13,098 nucleotides of DNA, from positions 1-13,098 of the forward strand of contig QNAF01000044.1 in NCBI GenBank assembly GCA_003641405.1. Reading direction: 5' to 3'. The notes below the pieces were generated by a model. The model worked only from the letters and a program-made list of their open reading frames with translations. It was not told the DNA's origin and did not search any database. Made by a program: the position numbers and the translations under genes. Of this stretch, positions 1 through 5,768 are shown piece by piece; the stretch's first letter is position 1, and every line of letters begins with the position of its first letter. Source of the DNA: Candidatus Zixiibacteriota bacterium. Its GTDB lineage: Bacteria > Zixibacteria > MSB-5A5 > GN15 > FEB-12.

Positions 1-360
1 CTTGACGGCTTCCGCATTCCCTTCTTTGAGGAACCGTCCGGCATTGGTGATAGCAACTTCGATTGAAGGCTGATACGACAGGAATGGCATGTCGGCCACG
101 ATCAGAGCTTTTCTGGTTCCTCGTGCAACAGCAGCCGTATGGCCTATCATGATATCCATGCTTATGGGAAGTGTGGAATCAAAACCGTGAATAACATTTG
201 CGGCTGAGTCACCTACCAGCAGAATATCAATGCCCGCTTGATCAAGAAGTCCGGCAGTGAAGTAGTCGTATGCTGTCAGCACCGCGATCTTATCCCCGTT
301 CGCCTTCATCCGTGAGATAGTTCTCACGGTGATCTTCTTTTTGTTATTAGTGACGGACAT
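1..360 (-). CDS. panB: 3-methyl-2-oxobutanoate hydroxymethyltransferase (PanB), N-terminal 120 residues, truncated by window edge
   Basis: PanB transfers a hydroxymethyl group from 5,10-methylenetetrahydrofolate to 2-oxoisovalerate, giving ketopantoate, the first committed step to pantothenate and CoA. Reading leftward from the ATG at 360-358, the frame is open to base 1 (120 codons). It carries family signatures: LTAYDY near residue 28, LLVGDS near 47-52 and DMPFLSY near 90-96. D51 and D90 match the two aspartates that bind the catalytic Mg2+ in this family. The start lies only 2 nt after the stop of the deoxynucleoside kinase gene, so it is probably the last visible gene of the minus-strand operon and translationally coupled. 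No strong ribosome binding site is seen. PanB uses a folate cofactor, which fits an operon that also encodes FolB and FolK. The C-terminal half is outside the window. Confidence 0.95.
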   Translation of the reverse strand, partial: MSVTNNKKKITVRTISRMKANGDKIAVLTAYDYFTAGLLDQAGIDILLVGDSAANVIHGFDSTLPISMDIMIGHTAAVARGTRKALIVADMPFLSYQPSIEVAITNAGRFLKEGNAEAVK

Positions 361-362
361 GA

Positions 363-1031
363 TTATGTCTGGATCTGTGGCAGGTTGGCGGCAGGTACAT
401 AGTATTTCTTACCGGAAATCGGTTTTTCTATCTGCTCGATTATGTCCTCAAAATGCTCCGGGTTGTGAGCGAAATCAATATTGTCTGTTTTTACTACCAG
501 CAAAGGAGTGTCGGAGTAGTGGAAAAAGAAGTAGTCGTACGCCTTGTTGAGCACTTCAACATACTCCGAATTGATCGTCTTTTCGAAAGGAAGGTTGCGA
601 TGGCTAATCCGTTCCAGGAGTACGGGAGTTGTTGCCTGCAGGTAGATGACGAGGTCGGGACGAGGAATGTCCCGCGACAGCGCCGGAGCAAGTTTGTTGT
701 AGAGAGTCAGTTCACGTTCCGAAAGGTTGACCGAGGCGAATATGGAATCTTTGGCGAACAAGTAGTCAGTGACGATTCGCTGAGCAAACAAATCCCGTTC
801 CATGAGTCGTTGCTGTTGTTGGAACCGAGATATCAGAAAATACAATTGACAGGAGAGAGCGTGGCGGGAACGATTCTTGTAAAAGTCCACCAGGAACGGA
901 TTCTCGAAAACCTCCTCACGTGTCAATTCGGCATCGAGACAATCAGCCAGCATTCCTGCAAAAGTTGTCTTACCGACTCCAATCACTCCTTCGACTGCGA
1001 TGTAGTTGAGGTCAAACGGTTCTGGCGACAT
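363..1031 (-). CDS. Deoxynucleoside kinase (dGK/dAK/dCK family)
   Basis: This 222-aa protein is a cytosolic kinase that phosphorylates deoxynucleosides at the 5' position with ATP, as part of dNTP salvage. The P-loop is at residues 15-22 (GVIGVGKT). An ENPFLVDFY block at 43-51 and Q62 in the following helix resemble the nucleoside-binding part of bacterial deoxyadenosine/deoxyguanosine kinases. The segment TDYLFAKD at 88-95 occupies the place of the substrate-binding ERS/DRS-like motif, and PDLVIYLQA at 125-133 precedes the arginine-rich lid (R141, R145). Length is normal for the family. Substrate preference (dA, dG or dC) cannot be read from the sequence. The start ATG lies inside the 3' end of folK (20-nt overlap) and the stop is 2 nt before panB, so it is embedded in the cofactor operon. 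No clear Shine-Dalgarno precedes it, which suggests coupling to folK translation. Confidence 0.9.
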   Translation of the reverse strand: MSPEPFDLNYIAVEGVIGVGKTTFAGMLADCLDAELTREEVFENPFLVDFYKNRSRHALSCQLYFLISRFQQQQRLMERDLFAQRIVTDYLFAKDSIFASVNLSERELTLYNKLAPALSRDIPRPDLVIYLQATTPVLLERISHRNLPFEKTINSEYVEVLNKAYDYFFFHYSDTPLLVVKTDNIDFAHNPEHFEDIIEQIEKPISGKKYYVPAANLPQIQT

Positions 1032-1521
1032 AATCTTTGTACAGTATCACTTCGGTTTGAGATTCATCGTTCAAGTACTCTGAAACCTGCTTGCCTGTAC
1101 CGGGATGGATGAGATCGGGGTCAATCTGTAAGAGTGGAACCATGGCGAACGGTCTATTCAGGAGTTCCGAATGCGGGATTGTCAATCGTTCTGTTTCCAT
1201 GGTACGGTCATCGAACAATAGTATATCGAGGTCTATTGTCCGGGGAGATTTTTTGCCCTTATCCGTCCTGCCAAGTTCTATTTCAATATTCTCAAGTGCA
1301 GAGAGCAACTCCCCCGGCGAATAATCGTAATCGGCCTTGATTACCTGGTTGAGAAATGAAGGATTCTCTCCCTGCATGTCCTGTGCTTCGGAGATATACA
1401 CAGACGAGGCCGCAACAAGTTCAAGTCCTTCGATTCCCTCGATTCTCCCAAGTGCCTTTGCAAGGGACTTCTCGCGATCTCCAAGATTGGATCCCAGTAA
1501 TATGTAAATGCCTTGAGTCAT
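1012..1521 (-). CDS. folK: 2-amino-4-hydroxy-6-hydroxymethyldihydropteridine pyrophosphokinase (HPPK)
   Basis: HPPK transfers pyrophosphate from ATP to 6-hydroxymethyl-7,8-dihydropterin, the step after FolB in folate synthesis. Visible family motifs, numbered from the upstream GTG, are LLGSNLGDR (11-19), FLNQVI with N61 (59-64), LGR (86-88) and PRTIDLDILLFD (96-107). D100 and D102 are the two Mg2+-binding aspartates, and IPH follows at 118-120. Two starts are possible. The GTG at 1530 shares one base with the folB stop (TAGTG). An ATG at 1521 lies three codons later and gives 169 aa. I prefer the ATG, because the only GAG-like ribosome site is too close to the GTG. The 3' end overlaps the kinase gene by 20 nt. 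In some bacteria HPPK and a deoxynucleoside kinase are encoded side by side or fused, so this pairing is not random. Confidence 0.93.
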   Translation of the reverse strand: MTQGIYILLGSNLGDREKSLAKALGRIEGIEGLELVAASSVYISEAQDMQGENPSFLNQVIKADYDYSPGELLSALENIEIELGRTDKGKKSPRTIDLDILLFDDRTMETERLTIPHSELLNRPFAMVPLLQIDPDLIHPGTGKQVSEYLNDESQTEVILYKDYVARTV

Positions 1522-1529
1522 GATTTTCA

Positions 1530-1934
1530 CTACTCGTTGTTGATATTAGTCCTGTCTGCAAGTTTCGAACTGTCAGTCTGGTACCGTGTAACTTCAATTT
1601 CAATATGCTTTGCCGGGCCTGCAATGGGTGGATGCAGCTTCCGAACTCTCAGAGTAACGGAGTAGACAGCGAACCTGTCAAGTAGCAACGTCGCCAGTTC
1701 GCTGGCAAGCCCTTCCACCAGAGCGTAAGCTTTGCCCTCGACGACATCCTTGATTGTGGCGTAGACTTCCGAGTAGTCAACCGTATCCGTCAATTGGTCG
1801 CTGTGACCGGCCCTGGCAATATCGACTTCAAGTTCACAATCGACCTCAAAGGCGTGTCCGGTTTCCTTCTCAGCGGCACTGACGCCGTGGTAGCCGTAAA
1901 ACGATAGTCCGGTCAACCTGATGATATCTTTCAT
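1530..1934 (-). CDS. folB: Dihydroneopterin aldolase
   Basis: FolB (134 aa) cleaves 7,8-dihydroneopterin to 6-hydroxymethyl-7,8-dihydropterin and glycolaldehyde, directly upstream of FolK in folate synthesis. The GYHGV...E segment (14-22) supplies E22. VDYSEVY (52-58) supplies Y54, ALVEGLASEL (71-80) supplies the pterin-anchoring E74, and RKLHPP (98-103) supplies the catalytic-type K99. Spacing agrees closely with the Staphylococcus aureus enzyme. The frame stays open upstream to 2141, but that extension lies wholly within the aminotransferase gene. The ATG at 1934 begins exactly where the family does and overlaps the upstream stop as ATGA. No strong Shine-Dalgarno is seen, so expression is probably coupled. 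It is followed directly by folK. Confidence 0.95.
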   Translation of the reverse strand: MKDIIRLTGLSFYGYHGVSAAEKETGHAFEVDCELEVDIARAGHSDQLTDTVDYSEVYATIKDVVEGKAYALVEGLASELATLLLDRFAVYSVTLRVRKLHPPIAGPAKHIEIEVTRYQTDSSKLADRTNINNE

Positions 1935-3109
1935 TTTTTGACTTTCGGTCTGAGAACACTCCGTTTTCCCACACGTTTTTCTGCTTCGGTGTAGACCTCC
2001 GGTCCGGTGAGTAGCGAGAACCGCAGGAAGCCAGCGCCATTTTCCCCAAAAGCTGTTCCGGGCACTGTTAGAATACGGTAACGTCGCAGCAGCAGGCGGG
2101 CAAGATTCACAGAAGATGACCGTTTCTCTGTCTTGGCCCATAGAAACGGAATTTCACCATAACCCATCGATTTCAGCCCTAGTAACTCCAGGAGCCCTTC
2201 GGCTTTGGCGGACGTCTTGGTGATCGTGTCACGAACCGGTGAGATAGATTCTTCGGGAGAGGGGCGTAATCCTTCCAGGGCAAGCTCCACAAAGAGCTTC
2301 GGAATATATGTGGGCATGAGGCGCGCCGCAGTTTTCAGTCCCCCTATCACATCCTTGCCGCCCACGGCGAATCCGAATGGAAGCGGCGGCAGACCAAGAA
2401 GATACGAGAAGGAGTACAGGTCAACTCCTACACGTCGGCCACCTTTGACGGAAAGAAGCGACACCGGTGCTCGCTTTGGGATACCTGCGTAGGCGGCGTC
2501 GTTTACGAGCAGCACGTTCTCACGTCCCGCCATCCAGGCCAGCTCGGTCATTTCCTTCTCGGTCAATTGAGCACCCGTAGGATTGTGCGGGGAGTTCAGG
2601 AAAAGCAATCGGGCGACTCGTCCCAGCCGAGTGCTGAGCCGGTCGTAAGAGGGCAACCATTCATTTCTGGCCGAAATGGCATAACCGATAGCTTCAGCGT
2701 CGCAAGCGGTTACTACCGTTCGGTACAGAGGTATGCCCAGGCCGGGTACAAACGCAACATCACCGGTATCAAGATAAGCCAGTGCCAGTTGATGCAGCAG
2801 TGCTGAGACTCTGCCTCCGATATGGATTTCGTTCACGCTGATCGTTTTGCAGCCATGTCGTTTGCTCAGCCAGACGGACAGTTCCTCTTTGAGGTGGTTG
2901 ATCTGTTCGGCTGAAGCCGCCTTGAGGCTGTCAAGTCCGAGTTCCTGATCGTTGCTAAATGAAACCGGCCAGTCAAAAGATGCCAGGTCAATGATGCTGG
3001 CCCGACTTCGAAGAATCTGCTTGTCGCGGGTTTCAGCGAACGCAAGGAGGGAAGGCGGCATCTGGTAGAGCCGATTAGCCTTGTCCATGAGCACTTTCTT
3101 GATAAGCAT
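1931..3109 (-). CDS. Fold-type I (class I/II) aminotransferase homologue lacking the PLP lysine; probable pseudoenzyme
   Basis: This is a 392-aa cytosolic protein of the aspartate-aminotransferase superfamily, closest by eye to the DapL/AlaA-like group. Retained landmarks are the NSPHNPTG box at 172-179 (pyridine-ring Asn), D204 and Y207 in NDAAYAGI, and R363 in FLRFS, the usual carboxylate-binding Arg. At the PLP anchor, however, the consensus SxSK(N)7R-I-G reads SFSYLLGLPPLPFG (233-246). Tyr236 replaces the Schiff-base lysine and Pro244 replaces the phosphate-binding arginine. I re-translated the DNA there and the frame is clean (codon 236 is TAT at 2404-2402). The usual DPGYP segment is also altered to PGLGIP. 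The start ATG is preceded by GGGAG, 9 nt upstream. It lies 6 nt after the aldolase-like gene and overlaps folB by ATGA. An intact frame in a tight operon argues for a kept but non-classical role. Substrate or partner is unknown. Confidence 0.85.
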   Translation of the reverse strand: MLIKKVLMDKANRLYQMPPSLLAFAETRDKQILRSRASIIDLASFDWPVSFSNDQELGLDSLKAASAEQINHLKEELSVWLSKRHGCKTISVNEIHIGGRVSALLHQLALAYLDTGDVAFVPGLGIPLYRTVVTACDAEAIGYAISARNEWLPSYDRLSTRLGRVARLLFLNSPHNPTGAQLTEKEMTELAWMAGRENVLLVNDAAYAGIPKRAPVSLLSVKGGRRVGVDLYSFSYLLGLPPLPFGFAVGGKDVIGGLKTAARLMPTYIPKLFVELALEGLRPSPEESISPVRDTITKTSAKAEGLLELLGLKSMGYGEIPFLWAKTEKRSSSVNLARLLLRRYRILTVPGTAFGENGAGFLRFSLLTGPEVYTEAEKRVGKRSVLRPKVKK

Positions 3110-3115
3110 GACATC

Positions 3116-3781
3116 TTACTCCCGTGCAGCGGCTCCGGGCCGGTTATCGAGGCGAAGGCGCATCTCTCTGAGCCGATCGTAATCAGCTTTCGGAATTCTC
3201 CCAGGCGTTCCGATCTGCTGTGCAAGATGAAAGATCTTCGCGAAGTGTTCAACTGTTTCAAGCCGATAATATGCTTCCGAAAGAGAGCGTCCTATTGTTA
3301 GAAGACCGTGGTTACCAAGAAGAAAGGCGTTGTGGTCGGCAATGAACGGTTCGAGTGAGTCAGGTACTTCCGGAGTTCCGGGGGCTGCGTACTTAGTCAA
3401 TGCCACCGGGCCGACGAATGCAACGACTTCAGGGAGGATATCTTCGGGAAGCTCAACACCACTGACAGCGAAGGCGGTTGCGTATGGCGGGTGAGCGTGG
3501 ACACAGGCGGTGATTTCCGGACGCCGGTGATAGACAAGCAGATGCATGGCCAGTTCCGATGATGCTTCGTAACGGCCTTTGAGCCGGTTGCCTTCGTAAT
3601 CGACTTCTACCAGGTCATTGGGCGATAACTGCTCCAGTGGCAGGCCGGAAGGAGTAACTATAATCTCGTTGTGATCAAGACGCACCGAGATGTTGCCGTC
3701 ACTTCCCGCTACCATCTGCCTTTCAGCCAGTCTCTGGCCGATGTTCAGCAGGTGCTCCGGTATGGTAATCTTAGGGTCCAT
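3116..3781 (-). CDS. Class II aldolase/adducin-family protein (fuculose-1-phosphate aldolase-like)
   Basis: This 221-aa protein belongs to the zinc-dependent class II aldolase family, whose members cleave or epimerise sugar phosphates or dehydrate methylthioribulose-1-phosphate. Expected active-site elements are all present: the phosphate-binding SDGNIS (27-32) and TPSG (43-46), catalytic E76 in SSE, H95 and H97 in HAH, and H158 in GNHG. Each is offset by three from E. coli FucA (E73, H92, H94, H155). Substrate cannot be assigned; L-fuculose-1-P, 5-deoxyribulose-1-P and methylthioribulose-1-P are all possible, and no other gene of those pathways is nearby. It is the first gene of the minus-strand operon, 6 nt before the aminotransferase homologue. 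No Shine-Dalgarno precedes the ATG at 3781. The start fits the family N-terminus. Confidence 0.88.
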   Translation of the reverse strand: MDPKITIPEHLLNIGQRLAERQMVAGSDGNISVRLDHNEIIVTPSGLPLEQLSPNDLVEVDYEGNRLKGRYEASSELAMHLLVYHRRPEITACVHAHPPYATAFAVSGVELPEDILPEVVAFVGPVALTKYAAPGTPEVPDSLEPFIADHNAFLLGNHGLLTIGRSLSEAYYRLETVEHFAKIFHLAQQIGTPGRIPKADYDRLREMRLRLDNRPGAAARE

Positions 3782-3792
3782 AGCGATACGAC

Positions 3793-3821
3793 AAGGTAGC
3801 CGGATGAGGGGATGAAGTCAA
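3793..3821 (-). promoter_or_regulatory. Possible sigma-70 promoter of the minus-strand folate/pantothenate operon
   Basis: On the minus strand a TTGACT (3821-3816) is followed after 17 bp by TACCTT (3798-3793). The -35 is 5/6 and the -10 only 3/6 of consensus. Transcription would start about 5 nt before the aldolase-like ATG, giving an almost leaderless mRNA. That would fit the absence of a ribosome binding site, but the weak -10 keeps this tentative. Confidence 0.3.
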
Positions 3822-3913
3822 CAGGACCGGGGGGGGCAAGTGGACCAGAAACAGGCTCTGGCAATTTGTTGAAAAACTGATAGATTGTGGGCGGTGTACG
3901 TCCTCGTGCGCCG

Positions 3914-3941
3914 CCTCGTGCCGAGCTATCGGCAGACGAGG
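3914..3941. repeat. Imperfect inverted repeat / hairpin, 11-bp stem with a 2-nt bulge
   Basis: CCTCGT (3914-3919) and GCCGA (3920-3924) pair with ACGAGG (3936-3941) and TCGGC (3929-3933). The GCTA loop is at 3925-3928, and AG at 3934-3935 is bulged. Neither strand has a T-run after it, so an ordinary intrinsic terminator is unlikely. The left arm also repeats the CCTCGTGC found at 3902-3909. Confidence 0.6.
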
Positions 3942-4104
3942 AGAGGTTGTCCCAAAAGATTGTATTTGGATGTTTCGGCGGGACAAGACCCGACACAACG
4001 CTGCCATAGGGTTTATCAACAATTCCGGTGCGACGGAACAAGATAAAGCTGCATCTTCTTGCCGGGCTGTGCGTAAAAAGAAGTGAGAAATTTATTTTGG
4101 GGTC

Positions 4105-4125
4105 TGTCAATGAAACATATTGACA
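4105..4125. promoter_or_regulatory. Perfect inverted repeat TGTCAAT-N7-ATTGACA, candidate operator over the htrA -35 box
   Basis: The left arm is 4105-4111 and the right arm 4119-4125, with exact 7/7 complementarity and a 7-bp spacer. The arm centres lie 14 bp apart. The right arm contains the complete TTGACA -35 hexamer, so a protein bound here would compete with or recruit RNA polymerase. The binding regulator is unknown. Confidence 0.55.
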
Positions 4126-4148
4126 AAACTCACCAAAAGGCCTATAAT
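4120..4148 (+). promoter_or_regulatory. Consensus sigma-70 promoter of the htrA-like gene
   Basis: A -35 TTGACA (4120-4125) and a -10 TATAAT (4143-4148) are both exact consensus and separated by the ideal 17 bp. Initiation is expected near 4155. The promoter sits inside the longest open frame of the protease (frame open from 4083), so upstream start codons at 4083 and 4110 would not be on the transcript. This decides the start at 4170. Confidence 0.85.
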
Positions 4149-4169
4149 GATAGGCTAACCTTGTTGGTG

Positions 4170-5669
4170 ATGAAGTTGAGAAGTTCGAGATTTTTCTCAC
4201 ATATTGAGAACCGCAGGGGGGTACGTCTGTTCAGTTTTGGAGCTGTTGCTGTTGCCTGCACGATTTTCGGTATACTGATAGCTTCAAATGTGGATCTGAC
4301 ACCGGAATCAAACGCGCAGATCTCCACGAATATTGGTCAGACCGGACTATTCCCGGTTGTAGGGCATGGCGACGATATGCAGTCGCCGTTTGTAGCGGTT
4401 GTTGAAAAAGCTGCCGACGCCGTGGTCAACATCTCCGCTGAAACAAGGCGCGCTGAAGGGCCGTGGTGGTACTATGGTACGCAGACTTCGACATCGCTCG
4501 GTTCCGGGTTTTTCTTTCGCGAAGACGGGTATATTCTCACCAACAATCATGTCATCAGAGATGCTGTTGAGATGACTGTTCGTACGGCGGCTGGGTACGA
4601 GTACCAGGCCAGGCTGGTGGGAGCCGATCCACAGACGGACCTGGCGGTTATCAAAGTCACGCCAGAGGAGCAGATAGAGGTTATTCCGTTTGGTAACTCT
4701 GATGAGACCAAGATCGGTGATTGGGCTATTGCTATCGGAAACCCGTTTATGAAGGAGGGGCTGGACCGGACGGTCACTGTTGGCGTGGTATCAGCAAAGG
4801 GGAGAAGCTCACTCAATTTCGGCAGTGATACGCCGGGTTATCAGAACTACATTCAGACCGATGCCGCCATCAATCCGGGCAACTCGGGAGGCCCGCTGCT
4901 TAATCTTCGAGGTGAGTGTATCGGCGTTAATGCCGCGATAACTTCCCCGACCGGTACCTCGGTTGGAATCGGCTTTGCCATTCCGATCAATCTGGCTCGA
5001 GCCGTTGTCCCCGATCTGATTGAGAATGGACGACCGAGCCGGGGATGGCTGGGTGTACGCATGTCCAAACTGACGGAAAAAGAGGCCAAACGCCTGGGAC
5101 TTGAAGCCGTGCGAGGTGTGGTAGTCGAGTCAATAGTCGATAATTCACCGGCGCAGCGTGCCGGACTGCAGCACGGCGATATCGTTGTTGGTTTCGACAA
5201 TAAAGAGGTCAAAAACGAAAACCAGTTCAGTGTGCTGGTCTCATCTGTACGACAGGGTGAAATCGTGCCAATGGAAGTGATTCGGGATGGTGAACACCTG
5301 TCTCTGAAAGCTATGATCGGTGATCGCGACACGTTCCTGGCGACAATTGACGAGCAGAACCAGCAGGCACCGGATCGGTCAGGATTCTGGCTGGGGATGG
5401 AAGTGATTGAGTTTACGCCTCGGATAGCTGAGGATATCGGGGCGGAACATGTAGCCGGACTTTACGTTGTAGGTATTTACCCCGGTAGTGCGGCCGACCG
5501 AGCTTCGATAGCCGAAGGCACGATCATAATGAAGGTGGACAATGAGCCTGTCGGGACGCTCAGCGAGCTCGAAGGAGCCGTCGATGCCATAGATCGAGGG
5601 AAATCACGCATTCCTCTGATCGTCCAGGAACCAGATGGCTCAATTGCCCGCAAAGTGATCAGGAAGTAA
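4170..5669 (+). CDS. HtrA/DegP-type serine protease with two PDZ domains
   Basis: This 499-aa envelope protease degrades or refolds damaged periplasmic proteins. The N-terminus has basic residues followed by a hydrophobic segment (about 20-40) that acts as a signal peptide or membrane anchor. The trypsin-like domain (about 70-285) has the full triad: H127 in TNNHVI, D157 in DPQTDLAVI and S239 in GNSGGPLL. PDZ1 spans about 290-385 and PDZ2 about 405-497. The frame is open from 4083, but the consensus promoter at 4120-4148 makes ATG 4170 the first good start, with an mRNA leader of about 15 nt. A GGTGAT complementary to the 16S rRNA tail overlaps that start instead of preceding it, so initiation may be unusual. 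The sigma-factor gene follows 99 nt later with no clear terminator between, so the two may be partly cotranscribed. The family (DegP, DegQ or DegS) is certain; the exact orthologue is not. Confidence 0.95.
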   Translation: MKLRSSRFFSHIENRRGVRLFSFGAVAVACTIFGILIASNVDLTPESNAQISTNIGQTGLFPVVGHGDDMQSPFVAVVEKAADAVVNISAETRRAEGPWWYYGTQTSTSLGSGFFFREDGYILTNNHVIRDAVEMTVRTAAGYEYQARLVGADPQTDLAVIKVTPEEQIEVIPFGNSDETKIGDWAIAIGNPFMKEGLDRTVTVGVVSAKGRSSLNFGSDTPGYQNYIQTDAAINPGNSGGPLLNLRGECIGVNAAITSPTGTSVGIGFAIPINLARAVVPDLIENGRPSRGWLGVRMSKLTEKEAKRLGLEAVRGVVVESIVDNSPAQRAGLQHGDIVVGFDNKEVKNENQFSVLVSSVRQGEIVPMEVIRDGEHLSLKAMIGDRDTFLATIDEQNQQAPDRSGFWLGMEVIEFTPRIAEDIGAEHVAGLYVVGIYPGSAADRASIAEGTIIMKVDNEPVGTLSELEGAVDAIDRGKSRIPLIVQEPDGSIARKVIRK

Positions 5670-5705
5670 TCTGCATGCGAAGCAGTTATTGGAGAGATAT
5701 AAGAG

Positions 5706-5736
5706 TTGGCCTGCAAAGGCCATTGCATACCATAGG
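5706..5736 (+). promoter_or_regulatory. Overlapping hairpins and weak promoter-like motif upstream of the sigma-factor gene
   Basis: TGGCC (5707-5711) can pair with GGCCA (5718-5722). Alternatively TGCAA (5712-5716) can pair with TTGCA downstream (5723-5727). The two structures exclude each other. TTGGCC (5706-5711) and TACCAT (5728-5733) are spaced 16 bp and could form a weak sigma-70 promoter. Either reading is tentative. Confidence 0.3.
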
Positions 5737-5768
5737 AACCGCAATTAGGAAGGAGAAATTAGGGACAC

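Larger units (their letters stand above)
3782..4104. other. Divergent intergenic region, hairpin-rich, no gene supported
   Basis: No coding sequence with recognisable content is seen here. The 151-aa minus-strand frame at 3745-4200 is low-complexity and unrelated to any family I know. The region holds a run of eight G residues (3829-3836), direct repeats of CCTCGTGC (3902-3909 and 3914-3921), a strong imperfect hairpin (3914-3941) and a small CGGG/CCCG hairpin near 3990. Its content differs from the neighbouring leader sequences and could be part of a dispersed intergenic repeat, but one copy cannot show that. Confidence 0.4.

Noticed and set aside
453..1112. 219-aa plus-strand frame
   Set aside because: It lies opposite the deoxynucleoside kinase and folK genes, which have clear catalytic motifs; its own translation shows no recognisable family.
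1935..2141. N-terminal extension of FolB by 69 codons
   Set aside because: The extension lies entirely inside the aminotransferase homologue in another frame. The family starts at ATG 1934, which overlaps the upstream stop.
4083..4169. Longer N-terminus for the HtrA protein (GTG 4083 or ATG 4110)
   Set aside because: A consensus promoter at 4120-4148 lies within this stretch, and the signal/anchor segment begins properly after ATG 4170.
3745..4200. 151-aa minus-strand frame across the divergent intergenic region
   Set aside because: Low-complexity translation, overlap with both the aldolase-like gene and the htrA promoter, and no ribosome site or family match.
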